The position numbers were made by a program, and so were the translations under genes. A stretch of DNA of 64,000 nt. Source: Naasia sp. (GTDB taxonomy: Bacteria; Actinomycetota; Actinomycetes; Actinomycetales; Microbacteriaceae). This document shows positions 32,920 to 41,163 of the stretch, one piece after another (position 1 is the first letter of the stretch; each line of letters opens with the position of its first letter). The DNA lies in the NCBI RefSeq assembly GCF_025465545.1, contig NZ_JAODMK010000010.1, forward strand, positions 109,813-173,812, written 5' to 3'. The notes beneath the pieces were generated by a model. That model was not told the origin of the DNA. It saw nothing but the letters and a program-made list of their open reading frames with translations, and ran no database searches.

Positions 32920-34419
32920 TCAGGAGTTGCTGGAGAGCCGCTCGCGAAGAGCCGCGAGAGACTCGTCGTCGGCGAGGGTGCCCGCACCGCGCGACTCGCT
33001 GGAGAAGCTCGACGACGATCCGGACGCACTCGGCGAGCTGTCGCTCGACGAACTGGACGAGCTGGTGATGCCGGCCGCCTCATCCGCGATGCCCTTGACG
33101 ATGAGCTCCTTGTGCTGCTCCCAGCGGGCCTGAGCATCTGCATACTCCTGCTCCCACTTGGCGCGCTGCTCCTCGAAGCCTTCCTTCCACTCGTTGGTCT
33201 CCGGGTCGAAGCCTTCGGGGAACTTGTAGTTGCCCTGCTCGTCGTACTCGGTGACCATGCCGTAGAGGGCGGCGAGGCCGGAGTCGAACTCCTGGTTGCT
33301 CGGGTCGATGCCCTCGTTGGCCTGCTTGAGGCTGAGCGAGATGCGGCGACGCTCGAGGTCGATGTCGATGATCTTCACGAAGACCTCGTCACTGACGGAG
33401 ACGACCTGCTCGGCCAGCTCGACGTGCTTGCTGGAGAGCTCGGAGATGTGCACCAGGCCCTCGATGCCGTCCGCCACGCGAACGAAGGCGCCGAACGGAA
33501 CCAGCTTGGTGACCTTGCCCGGGGCGATCTGGCCGATCGCGTGGGTGCGGGCGAAGACCTGCCACGGGTCCTCCTGCGTCGCCTTGAGCGACAGGGAGAC
33601 ACGCTCGCGGTCGAGCTCGACGGAGAGCACCTCGACGGTGACCTCCTGGCCGACCTCGACGACCTCGCTCGCGTGCTCGATGTGCTTCCAGCTGAGCTCG
33701 GAGACGTGCACGAGCCCGTCGACGCCGCCGAGGTCCACGAACGCACCGAAGTTGACGATCGAGGAGATGACGCCCTTGCGGACCTGGCCGGGGTGCAGGT
33801 TCGCGAGGAACGTGCTGCGGCTCTCGGACTGGGTCTGCTCGAGCAGGGCGCGGCGGGACAGGACCACGTTGTTGCGGTTCTTGTCGAGCTCCAGGATCTT
33901 CGCCTCGATCTCCTGGCCGAGGTACGGCGTCAGGTCGCGCACGCGGCGCAGCTCGATGAGCGAGGCGGGGAGGAAGCCGCGGAGGCCGATATCGACGATC
34001 AGACCGCCCTTGACGACCTCGATCACCGTTCCGGTGACCACGCCGTCTGCTTCCTTGATCTTCTCCACATCGCCCCATGCGCGCTCGTACTGGGCGCGCT
34101 TCTTGGACAGGATGAGCCGGCCCTCCTTGTCCTCCTTCTGGAGAACAAGGGCCTCGACACTGTCGCCGACGTTGACGACCTCGTTGGGGTCGACGTCGTG
34201 CTTGATGGAGAGCTCGCGGGAGGGGATGACACCCTCGGTCTTGTAGCCGACGTCGAGGAGGACCTCGTCGCGGTCGATCTTGACGACAATGCCCTCGATC
34301 AGGTCTCCATCGTTGAAGAACTTGAGGGTCTTCTCGACCGCGGCCAGGAAGTCTTCAGCGGATCCGATGTCGTTGATCGCGATCTGCCTGGTGGCCGGGG
34401 CGGTCGTAGCGGTTGACAT
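32920..34419 (-). CDS. rpsA: 30S ribosomal protein S1
   Basis: S1 binds mRNA at the 30S subunit. The 499-residue protein has four S1 RNA-binding repeats (about 35-105, 122-190, 207-277 and 292-364), each with the usual pattern, for example GVVIEG/GTVIEVVKGGLIVDIG, GFLPASLIE, GVISSIVNFGAFVDLGGVDGLVHVSELSW and GKVTKLVPFGAFVRVADGIEGLVHISELS. After a conserved linker (FDSGLAALYGMVTEYDEQGNY) follows a Ser-rich low-complexity tail. Four repeats is the usual actinobacterial form. ATG start with GGAG about ten bases upstream. The long leader is described separately. Confidence 0.98.
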   Translation of the reverse strand: MSTATTAPATRQIAINDIGSAEDFLAAVEKTLKFFNDGDLIEGIVVKIDRDEVLLDVGYKTEGVIPSRELSIKHDVDPNEVVNVGDSVEALVLQKEDKEGRLILSKKRAQYERAWGDVEKIKEADGVVTGTVIEVVKGGLIVDIGLRGFLPASLIELRRVRDLTPYLGQEIEAKILELDKNRNNVVLSRRALLEQTQSESRSTFLANLHPGQVRKGVISSIVNFGAFVDLGGVDGLVHVSELSWKHIEHASEVVEVGQEVTVEVLSVELDRERVSLSLKATQEDPWQVFARTHAIGQIAPGKVTKLVPFGAFVRVADGIEGLVHISELSSKHVELAEQVVSVSDEVFVKIIDIDLERRRISLSLKQANEGIDPSNQEFDSGLAALYGMVTEYDEQGNYKFPEGFDPETNEWKEGFEEQRAKWEQEYADAQARWEQHKELIVKGIADEAAGITSSSSSSSDSSPSASGSSSSFSSESRGAGTLADDESLAALRERLSSNS

Positions 34420-34551
34420 GTAGTAGTGACTCCAGAATGTGGACAGAATTCAGGCCACAGAGTAGGAGAGGAGTCTCCCGCTCGTGGCGAGCGGACAGGA
34501 TGCTGCCGAACGGCAACACGGCAGTCTAACGCGGATGAGGAGTGGTCTCCA
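34420..34551 (-). promoter_or_regulatory. rpsA promoter and structured 5' leader
   Basis: On the minus strand TGGAGA (34551-34546), a 17-base spacer, then TAGACT (34528-34523) form a good primary-sigma promoter. The predicted leader is about 97 bases and contains two stem-loops, TGCCG-TT-CGGCA and CCGCTCG-CCA-CGAGCGG, before the GGAG ribosome site. In E. coli, rpsA is repressed by S1 binding a structured leader; the same here would be inference. The remaining spacer down to the DUF885 stop (34552-34623) shows no gene. Confidence 0.6.
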
Positions 34552-34623
34552 CCCGCAGACGACGGCCGTTGGACGGGCGACCGTAACGGCGCCCCCCGAC
34601 GGGCGGTCCCGGGCGGCACCCGG

Positions 34624-36297
34624 TCATCGGCCGAGGAGCGCGAAGCGCAGGGTGTCGAGCCCCACCCCGCCGATGTCCAGGGCCCGGCGGTGGAAGCGCC
34701 TGATGGAGAACTCGGTGCCCTCGCGGCGCTGGGTCTCGTCCCGCAGCTGCTCCCAGATGCGCTGGCCCACCTTGTAGGCGGGCGCCTGGCCGGGCCAGCC
34801 CAGGTACCGGTTCGACTCGAAGCGCAGAGACGCCTCGTCCCAGCTCGAGTTGGCCCGCATGAAGGGGAAGACCTGATCCCCCTGCCAGGTCCCGCCGTCC
34901 GGATGCGGCTTGCCGAGGTGCACGCCGAGGTCGACCACGACCCGGGCCGCGCGGAGGCGCTGTGCGTCGAGCATCCCGAAGCGGTCGGCGGGGTCGTCGA
35001 GGTAGCCGAGGTCGTCCATCAGGCGCTCCGCGTAGAGGGCCCAGCCCTCCGCGTGCCCGGAGGTGCCGGCGATGCGCCGCCACGAGTTGAGCTGCGCCTT
35101 GTTGTAGGTGGCGATGCCGATCTGCAGGTGATGCCCCGGCACCCCCTCGTGGTAGACGGTGGTCGTCTCGTGCCAGGTGTCGAACTCGGTGACACCCTCG
35201 GGGACCGACCACCACATGCGCCCCGGGCGGGAGAAGTCGTCGGACGGGCCGGTGTAGTAGACGCCGCCGGTCCGGGTCGGCGCGATGCGGCACTCGAGGG
35301 CGCGCACCTCGGCCGGGATGTCGAAGGAGGTGCGACCCAGGTTCTCGATCGCGCGATCGCTGAGGTCCTGCATCCAGCGCTGCAGGGCATCCGTGCCGGA
35401 GAGCTTCCGGCTGGGATCCTGCTCGAGGTGCGCGATCGCCTCGGCGACGGTCGCGCCGGGGACGATCTCCCGGGCGATGGCCTCCTGCTCCTCGACCATC
35501 CGCCGCAGCTCCTCGAGCCCCCACTCGTAGGTCTCGTCGAGGTCGATGGCGGCGCCGAGGAAGCCGCGCGAGGCCAGCGAGTAGATCTCCCGGCCGACCC
35601 CGTCCTCGTCGCGCGCGTGCGGAGCGAGCTCTCGCTCGAGGAAGTCGGCGAAGTCGCCGTACGCGGCGGCAGCGGACGTCGCGCCCACCTCCAGGTCCCG
35701 GCGGAGGGCATCCGACACCGGCACGCCGCCGACCTGTGCGCCGCCGGTGAGGGTGAAGAAGAAGCCGTCCGCCGCCGCGTGGCCGCGGGCCTGCTTCGCC
35801 ACCTCGCGCACCTGGCGCACGGCGGGCACGGTGCCGCTGTCGATGCCGCTGCGGAGCGTCTCGATGTAGCCGCCGAGCGCCGCGCCGACGTTGCCCAGGC
35901 GCTCGGCGACGTGCGCCCAGCCGCCCTCCGTGGCCGTGGGCATCAGGTCGAAGATCTCGCGGATGTCCTGCGCGGGCGAGGCGATCACGTTGAGGTCCCT
36001 GAGATGGAAGAGCGCCTCGTGCTTCTCTCCCGCGAGGTCCAGCTCGCGCCCCAGGTCGGCCTTCGTGACGGCGTCGACCGGGTCCGCGGCCCGCGCCTGC
36101 GTGAGCTCCTGCCGGGTTCGGCGCGTGGCCTCGAGAACGCGCTCCGCGCCGGCCGGGGAATAGTCGGTGTAGCCGCCCTCGTTGCCGGGCCTGCCCAGCC
36201 AGATGCCCTGCTCGGGCGACAGCTCGACGAGGGTGTCCACCCAGCGGTCGGCGATGCGGTCGATGTCGGTGCTCTGGCGCTCGGGGGTCCCACTCAC
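34624..36297 (-). CDS. DUF885 family protein, probable zinc-dependent peptidase
   Basis: A 557-residue protein of the DUF885 family, whose members are predicted metallopeptidases. The zinc-site signature YHEGVPGHHLQIGIATYNK (HExxPGHxxQ) lies in the C-terminal half, followed by SGHAEGWALYAERLMDDLGY, where the second HxxE-like motif supplies a further ligand. The N-terminal 300 residues are helical (ADRWVDTLVELSPEQGIWLGRPG, DLGRELDLAGEKHEALFHLRDLN). Cytoplasmic: no signal peptide. The start is GTG 36297. There is no ribosome site; TAGGCT lies six bases upstream and its TAG is the stop codon of the preceding EIIA gene. The substrate is unknown. Confidence 0.88.
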   Translation of the reverse strand: MSGTPERQSTDIDRIADRWVDTLVELSPEQGIWLGRPGNEGGYTDYSPAGAERVLEATRRTRQELTQARAADPVDAVTKADLGRELDLAGEKHEALFHLRDLNVIASPAQDIREIFDLMPTATEGGWAHVAERLGNVGAALGGYIETLRSGIDSGTVPAVRQVREVAKQARGHAAADGFFFTLTGGAQVGGVPVSDALRRDLEVGATSAAAAYGDFADFLERELAPHARDEDGVGREIYSLASRGFLGAAIDLDETYEWGLEELRRMVEEQEAIAREIVPGATVAEAIAHLEQDPSRKLSGTDALQRWMQDLSDRAIENLGRTSFDIPAEVRALECRIAPTRTGGVYYTGPSDDFSRPGRMWWSVPEGVTEFDTWHETTTVYHEGVPGHHLQIGIATYNKAQLNSWRRIAGTSGHAEGWALYAERLMDDLGYLDDPADRFGMLDAQRLRAARVVVDLGVHLGKPHPDGGTWQGDQVFPFMRANSSWDEASLRFESNRYLGWPGQAPAYKVGQRIWEQLRDETQRREGTEFSIRRFHRRALDIGGVGLDTLRFALLGR

Positions 36298-36303
36298 CCG
36301 ACG

Positions 36304-36309
36304 AGCCTA
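36304..36309 (-). promoter_or_regulatory. leaderless promoter -10 box of the DUF885 gene, using the upstream stop codon
   Basis: TAGGCT-CGTCGG-GTG on the minus strand. The TAG is the stop codon of the PTS EIIA gene and the same hexamer sits six bases before the next start codon. Confidence 0.5.
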
Positions 36310-36768
36310 GGCGGACTCGCCGCCGCCGAAGAGGACGCGGATCTCGGCAGGATCGGTGGCGGAGCGGAGCCGCTCGGCGAGGGCCGGCTCGAGCAGGATC
36401 TCCGCCAGGCGCGCGACCAGGGCCACATGACCGCCCGCCGAGGCGGCGATGCCGACGCAGACGCGGACCGTGTCGCCGTTCCAGTCGACCCCCTCCGGGA
36501 AGCCGAGCACGACCATCGCACTGCGCGACACCGCGTCCTTGCCGCCCAGCGTCCCGTGCGGAATGGCCACGCCCTCGCCGATGTAGGTGGACACCGCGTG
36601 CTCGCGCTCGAGCATGGACTCCAGGTACGCCCGGGTCACGGCACCGGAGGCGACCAGCGCCTCGCCGCACTGGCGGACGGCGTCGAAGCGGTCGAGCGCG
36701 GTGCAGTCCAGCCGGATGGCCGAGTCGCCGAGCAGCTCGGTCAGCGGCCGCCGCGTCGCGCCTGCCAT
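36307..36768 (-). CDS. PTS sugar transporter subunit IIA (mannitol/fructose type), orphan
   Basis: A 153-residue single-domain EIIA of the fructose/mannitol type. The phospho-acceptor His71 lies in TYIGEGVAIPHGTLGGKDAV, with the usual surrounding segments AVRQCGEALVASGAVTRAYLESMLERE and RVCVGIAASAGGHVALVARLAEIL. EIIA passes phosphate from HPr to an EIIB/EIIC permease. No EIIB, EIIC, HPr or EI gene is nearby, so it either serves a distant permease or has a regulatory role. ATG 36768 (MAGATRRPL) has GGGGGA four bases upstream and is preferred to the GTG at 36804. It lies between polA and the DUF885 gene. Confidence 0.88.
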   Translation of the reverse strand: MAGATRRPLTELLGDSAIRLDCTALDRFDAVRQCGEALVASGAVTRAYLESMLEREHAVSTYIGEGVAIPHGTLGGKDAVSRSAMVVLGFPEGVDWNGDTVRVCVGIAASAGGHVALVARLAEILLEPALAERLRSATDPAEIRVLFGGGESA

Positions 36769-36819
36769 GCCGTCCCCCGTCTCCGCGTCCTGTCCATTCT
36801 GCACCCGCGGTGCCGGCGA

Positions 36820-39507
36820 TCAGTGTGCGGCGGCGTCCCAGTTGTCGCCACGGCCGACCTGCACGTCGAGGGGCACCTTGAGCTCCGCGGCGTGGGCCAT
36901 CCGGTTCGTCACGATCGCCTCCAGGGCATCCCACTCCCCCGCTGCGACCTCGAACACGAGCTCGTCGTGCACCTGGAGCAGCATGCGCGAGCGGAGGCTC
37001 CTGGCGCGCAGGTCCGCGTCGATCCGCATCATCGCGAGCTTCATGACGTCCGCGGCGGAGCCCTGAATGGGCGCGTTCAGCGCCTGCCGCTCCGCGTTGT
37101 CGCGGAGCACCCGGTTCGGGCTGTTGAGGTCGGGGAACGGGCGTCGGCGCCCGAAGATCGTCTCGGTGTAGCCGTCGGCCCTGGCCTGCTCCACCACGTT
37201 CCTGAGGTAGTCGCGCACGGCGCCGAAGCGGGCGAAGTAGTCGGTCATCAGCTGACGGGCCTCGCTCGTGTCGATGCGCAGCTGCTTGCTGAGGCCGAAT
37301 GCGCTGAGGCCGTAGGCCAGGCCGTAGGACATCGCCTTGACCTTGGTGCGCATGACGGGGGTCACCTCGACCGGGTCGACGCCGAACACGCGGGACCCCA
37401 CGAACCGGTGCAGGTCCTCCCCCGCGTCGAAAGCCTCGATCAGGCCGGCGTCCTCCGAGAGGTGCGCCATGATCCGCATCTCGATCTGCGAGTAGTCGGC
37501 GGTGAGGAGGGTCTCGTAGCCCTCGCCCTTGGTGAACGCGGCGCGCATCCTCCTGCCCTCGTCGGCGCGGATGGGGATGTTCTGGAGGTTGGGGTCGTTG
37601 GAGGAGATCCGGCCGGTGGTGGTGCCGGTCTGCACGTAGGTCGTGTGGATTCGCCCGTCGGTGTCGATGCCGCGCTCGAGCGTGTCGATGATCTGGCGCA
37701 GCTTGCTCGCGTCGCGGTGCTGCAGGAGCAGGTCGACGAACGGGTGCGGGTGGGAGTCCATCAGGTCGGCGAGGGAGTCCGCGTCGGTCGAGTAGCCGGT
37801 CTTGGTCGACCGCGTCTTCGGCATGCCGAGCTCCTCGAAGAGCACCTGCTGCAGCTGCTTGGGCGAGCCGAGGTTGAGCTCGTGCCCGAGCACCTCGTAG
37901 GCCTGCTGGGCAAGGTCCTCGATGCGGCCGCCGAGCTCGCTGGAGAGGCCGGCGAGCAGCGGGGCGTCGATCGCCACCCCGTTCGCCTCCATGCGGGCGA
38001 GCACCTGCAGGGTGGGGATCTCGATGTCGGTGAGCACCCGGGTGTCGCGCTCGTCGAGCACGTGCCGCAGGGCGTGCACGGTCCGGCCGAGGAACCAGGC
38101 GTCGGTCGCCACCCCGGCTCCCTCATCCGCGGACACCAGCTGGTTGGGGTCCGCGATCGGCAGCTGTTCGGTGAGATAGCGGAGCACGAGGTCCGACAGC
38201 GTCTTGTCGATGCCGCTCGGCCGCAGCAGCCAGCCGGCCAGCAGGGTGTCGAACACCAGCCCGCCGAGAGCGAGACCCGCCGTTGTGAGGGCCTTCACCT
38301 GGGGCTTCGCGTCGTGCATCAGCTTGGGCGAGTCGGCCGCCAGCCACTCCTCGAATGGCGCGAAGTCCGCACTTCCGGCGACCCAGGGCAGAGTGACGGA
38401 CTCGGTGCTGCTGGCGAGGCCGATCGAGAGCACCCGCCCGCCTGAATGCTCGATCATCACGGCGAGCCCGGTCGGCTGCTCCTCGGCGCTGCGCCGCAGC
38501 CACGCCGCGAGGTCCTCGCCGGTGAGATTCTGCGGGGTGGGTGTCGGCGGTGCGACGCTCGGCTCCTCCTCCAGCGCCGCCTCGGGGGTGTCGGCTGAGG
38601 ACGCCGAGCCCGACTCGCCCTCGAGCTTGAGGACCCGGTCGAGGATGTTGCGCATCTGCAGGCCGCCGAGGACATCGCGGACGGCCTTGATGTCGAGCGG
38701 CTTGCGCTCGAGGTCTGCGGGGCCGAGCGGCAGCTCCAGGTCGGTGACCAGCCGGTTGAGGCGGCGGTTGCGCTCCACCCGGTCGCGCTGCTCCCGGAGG
38801 TTGTTGCCGACCACGCCTTTGATCTCGTCGGCGCGGGCGAGGATCTCCTCGAGGCTGCCGAACTGGAGCAGCCACTTGACGGCGGTCTTCTCCCCCACCT
38901 TGTCCACGCCGGGCAGGTTGTCGCTCGTCTCGCCCACGAGGGCCGCGACGTCGGGGTACTGCCACGGCTCGATGCCGTAGCGGCTGTGCACCTTCTCCAC
39001 GTCGTAGCGGGTGAGGTCGGTCACGCCCTGACGGGACGGGTAGAGCAGGGTCACGTCCTCGTTGACCAGCTGGATGGCGTCCCGGTCGCCGGACACCACG
39101 AGCACCTTGTAGCCCTGCTCCGTGCCCCGCTTGGCGAGGCTTGCGAGGATGTCGTCCGCCTCGTAGTCCTCCATCGACATCGTCGGGATGTTCATCGCCT
39201 TGAGCGCGTCCTGCAGCAGCGGCACCTGACCCACGAACTCGGCCGGGGTGTCCCCCCGGGTGCCCTTGTACTCGGGATAGTCGCGGGTGCGGAAGGACGC
39301 CCGGGACAGGTCGAAGGCGACGCCCAGGTGGGTGGGCTTCTCCTTCTGCAGGAGCACGAGGAGCATCGAGAGGAAGCCGTGGATGGCGTTCGTGTGCTGC
39401 CCGCTGGAGGCCTGGAAGCTGTCGACGGGGAGGGCGTAGAACGCCCGGAAGGCCAGCGAATGACCGTCGATCAACAGGAGGGTAGGCTGATCGGGCTCTG
39501 ACACCAT
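36820..39507 (-). CDS. polA: DNA polymerase I
   Basis: PolA fills gaps after excision repair and removes RNA primers. The 895-residue protein has an N-terminal 5'-3' exonuclease/flap domain (LLLIDGHSLAFRAFYA, EDYEADDILASLA, VVSGDRDAIQLV, GETSDNLPGVDKVGEKTA). Residues about 320-480 correspond to the 3'-5' exonuclease fold but lack its acidic metal ligands (GLAVMIEHSGGRVLS where a DxE would be), so proofreading is probably lost, as in mycobacterial PolA. The polymerase domain carries motif A LLTADYSQIEMRIMAHLS, motif B RTKVKAMSYGLAYGLS and motif C LLQVHDELVFE. Start given as ATG 39507; a TAGGCT box six bases before the adjacent GTG (39504) suggests a leaderless start one codon later. Confidence 0.97.
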   Translation of the reverse strand: MVSEPDQPTLLLIDGHSLAFRAFYALPVDSFQASSGQHTNAIHGFLSMLLVLLQKEKPTHLGVAFDLSRASFRTRDYPEYKGTRGDTPAEFVGQVPLLQDALKAMNIPTMSMEDYEADDILASLAKRGTEQGYKVLVVSGDRDAIQLVNEDVTLLYPSRQGVTDLTRYDVEKVHSRYGIEPWQYPDVAALVGETSDNLPGVDKVGEKTAVKWLLQFGSLEEILARADEIKGVVGNNLREQRDRVERNRRLNRLVTDLELPLGPADLERKPLDIKAVRDVLGGLQMRNILDRVLKLEGESGSASSADTPEAALEEEPSVAPPTPTPQNLTGEDLAAWLRRSAEEQPTGLAVMIEHSGGRVLSIGLASSTESVTLPWVAGSADFAPFEEWLAADSPKLMHDAKPQVKALTTAGLALGGLVFDTLLAGWLLRPSGIDKTLSDLVLRYLTEQLPIADPNQLVSADEGAGVATDAWFLGRTVHALRHVLDERDTRVLTDIEIPTLQVLARMEANGVAIDAPLLAGLSSELGGRIEDLAQQAYEVLGHELNLGSPKQLQQVLFEELGMPKTRSTKTGYSTDADSLADLMDSHPHPFVDLLLQHRDASKLRQIIDTLERGIDTDGRIHTTYVQTGTTTGRISSNDPNLQNIPIRADEGRRMRAAFTKGEGYETLLTADYSQIEMRIMAHLSEDAGLIEAFDAGEDLHRFVGSRVFGVDPVEVTPVMRTKVKAMSYGLAYGLSAFGLSKQLRIDTSEARQLMTDYFARFGAVRDYLRNVVEQARADGYTETIFGRRRPFPDLNSPNRVLRDNAERQALNAPIQGSAADVMKLAMMRIDADLRARSLRSRMLLQVHDELVFEVAAGEWDALEAIVTNRMAHAAELKVPLDVQVGRGDNWDAAAH

Positions 39508-39510
39508 GCC

Positions 39511-39516
39511 AGCCTA
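39511..39516 (-). promoter_or_regulatory. leaderless promoter -10 box of polA
   Basis: TAGGCT-GGCATG-GTG on the minus strand; the hexamer is identical to those of pdtaR and the DUF885 gene and the spacing is the same. No Shine-Dalgarno sequence precedes either candidate start codon. Confidence 0.5.
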
Positions 39517-39557
39517 GCCGCGGCCGCGGACAGTCTTCCGGGGCCGGAGAGGACCCG

Positions 39558-39983
39558 ATGACGACCTGGCCCGAGGACCTGGACCCGCAGCTGGTGGAGC
39601 GTCTGGTGACCACCGGCGGCGGCGAGCTCTCGCGCAAGATGGGCATCGAATTCGTCGAGCTGTCGGCCTCGCACTCGGTCGCGCGGATGCCCGTCGAGGG
39701 CAACAGGCAGGTCGTCGGCCTGCTGCACGGTGGCGCCCACGTGGTGCTCGGCGAGTCCCTCGGATCGATCTCGTCGGCGATCCACGCGGGCCCGGACCGC
39801 TACGCGGTGGGCATCGAGATCAACGCGACGCACTCTCGGTCGGTCACCTCGGGCTGGGTGACCGCCACCTGCGACGCCCTCGTGCTGGGCCGGACCCTCG
39901 CGACCCACGAGATCGTCGTGCGTGACGAGGAGGGCCGCCGGCTCTCCACGGTCCGCATGACGAACCTCCTCCGCGACAAGTAG
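39558..39983 (+). CDS. PaaI family hotdog-fold thioesterase
   Basis: A 141-residue single hotdog domain. The PaaI/YbgC-like signature is clear: GGGELSRKMGIEFVEL, ARMPVEGNRQVVGLLHGGAHVVLGESLGSISS (the HGG loop with catalytic Asp/Glu/Ser region), GIEINATHSRSVTSGWVTATCDALVLGRTLATHEI. Members hydrolyse acyl-CoA thioesters, often aryl- or 1,4-dihydroxy-2-naphthoyl-CoA; the substrate is not predictable here. ATG start with GGAGAGGA upstream. Divergent from polA across a 50-base gap. Confidence 0.88.
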   Translation: MTTWPEDLDPQLVERLVTTGGGELSRKMGIEFVELSASHSVARMPVEGNRQVVGLLHGGAHVVLGESLGSISSAIHAGPDRYAVGIEINATHSRSVTSGWVTATCDALVLGRTLATHEIVVRDEEGRRLSTVRMTNLLRDK

Positions 39984-40037
39984 CCGCGCCCGGCGCCGCC
40001 CCGTCTCCGGGTGCGGGCTTCCTCCCCCTCTCCCCCG

Positions 40038-40096
40038 CCGACTTGCCACTTAATTACGCTCTCCGACCCCAGAAGCGTCATTTTCTGGCAAGTCGG
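40038..40096. repeat. REP-like palindromic element, left copy
   Basis: Outer arms CCGACTTGCCA/TGGCAAGTCGG are a perfect 11-base inverted repeat enclosing an imperfect inner stem (AATTACGCT/AGCGTCATT). The 53-base core ACTTGCCAC...CTGGCAAGT agrees with the right-hand copy at 41 of 53 positions in direct orientation, including a conserved C-C mismatch just inside each outer arm. It lies 56 bases before the DUF559 gene. Confidence 0.9.
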
Positions 40097-40151
40097 TCCT
40101 GGGGTGTGGACAGGGGGCGCGGCCAGGCGGGCGGGGCGGCACTCTGTGCGG

Positions 40152-41066
40152 ATGCTCTCGCAGGAACCGCTTCCGCAGCCCCTCGATCGCACTCCGTTCA
40201 GTGTCGCGGAGGCGAAGCGGGCAGGCGTCCGGCACCGACGCCTGTACCGGCCGGACCTGGCCCGGCCGTTCCACGGCGTGCGGTCCGCTTCGGGGGAGAC
40301 CTCTGACGCCCGCACCCTCTGTGAGGCGTTCCTGCCGAGGCTGCGCACCGGGCAGTTCTTCAGCCATACGACGAGTGCCCGGCTGCAGGGGATCCCGCTG
40401 CCCTTGCGACTCGCCGAGGATCGGCGGCTGCACGTCTCGGTGCTGGCGCCGGGCCGAGCGGTGCGCACCACGGGCGCGGTGGGGCATCAGCTGATCGCCC
40501 GCACCGGGCTCGTCGTCCTGAGCGAGGGGCTGCCGATCGCGAGCCCTCTCGAGTCCTGGTGCCAGCTCGCCACCCTGCTGACGGTCGACGAGCTCATCGA
40601 TGCGGGCGACTTCCTGGTCGGCCGGCCCTCGCGTAACACCCACGGCATGTGGGCGGCGATGGCGGCAGCCGTGAGGTCGGACGACCGACCCTGCGTCGGG
40701 CGGCTCCGGGACGCGTTCGCCGAGGTGCGCCCGGGAGTGCGCTCTCCCGGCGAGACGCGCCTCCGGCTGCTCCTCACCCGGGCGGGACTGCCCGAACCGC
40801 TGCTCAACGAGGTCATCCGGGACCAGGACGGACGCTTCGTAGCGGAATGCGACCTGGTGTACCGGGCACAGCGGCTGGTTCTCGAGTACGAGGGCGACTA
40901 CCACCGCACCGACGCCCGCACCTTCCGGAACGACATCGTGCGCAGGGAGCGGCTCGACGACCTCGGCTACCGGACGCTGCGCGTCACCGTGGACGACCTC
41001 AGGCAGCGCCCGGAGGAGACGGTGGCGCGGGTGCAGGCCCGCTTGACCGCCGCAAGCCCCGCGTGA
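40152..41066 (+). CDS. AbiEi-like N-terminal domain plus DUF559 (Vsr-like PD-(D/E)XK nuclease fold) protein
   Basis: A 304-residue protein. Residues about 10-45 (DRTPFSVAEAKRAGVRHRRL...FHGVR) look like the winged-helix 'antitoxin' domain of AbiEi-type proteins. The middle (60-190) has no clear domain. The C-terminal 110 residues are DUF559, related to very-short-patch-repair endonucleases: Glu201 in SPGETRLRLLL, Asp234 in AECDLVY, ExE in RLVLEYEGDYHRT (245-247) and RRERLDDLGYRTLRVTVDDL. The acidic set of a PD-(D/E)XK site appears intact. Function is unknown. ATG 40152 is chosen; the track start at 40011 would translate through a palindromic repeat. No ribosome site stands out. It is flanked on both sides by copies of the same 53-base imperfect palindrome. 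Confidence 0.8.
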   Translation: MLSQEPLPQPLDRTPFSVAEAKRAGVRHRRLYRPDLARPFHGVRSASGETSDARTLCEAFLPRLRTGQFFSHTTSARLQGIPLPLRLAEDRRLHVSVLAPGRAVRTTGAVGHQLIARTGLVVLSEGLPIASPLESWCQLATLLTVDELIDAGDFLVGRPSRNTHGMWAAMAAAVRSDDRPCVGRLRDAFAEVRPGVRSPGETRLRLLLTRAGLPEPLLNEVIRDQDGRFVAECDLVYRAQRLVLEYEGDYHRTDARTFRNDIVRRERLDDLGYRTLRVTVDDLRQRPEETVARVQARLTAASPA

Positions 41067-41074
41067 AGGGAGCC

Positions 41075-41127
41075 ACTTGCCACTTGATGACGCTTTTCGG
41101 GGTGATAAGCGTCATTAACTGGCAAGT
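41075..41127. repeat. REP-like palindromic element, right copy
   Basis: Arms of 21 bases, ACTTGCCACTTGATGACGCTT and AAGCGTCATTAACTGGCAAGT, pair with two mismatches around an 11-base loop. It begins nine bases after the DUF559 stop codon. Length (53) and arm sequence match the left copy. It could also act as terminator for the DUF559 gene and for pdtaR, which converges on it. Confidence 0.92.
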
Positions 41128-41163
41128 CGACCCTGGTGGCGAGGACCGGAGGGGCCGGGCGGG

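Noticed and set aside
37900-38600. polA proofreading domain loss as damage
   Set aside because: Loss of the exonuclease acidic residues with retained fold is common in actinobacterial PolA; the rest of the gene is intact.
40011-40151. longer N terminus for the DUF559 protein
   Set aside because: It would translate through the palindromic repeat and the family N terminus begins near MLSQEPLPQPLDRTPFS.
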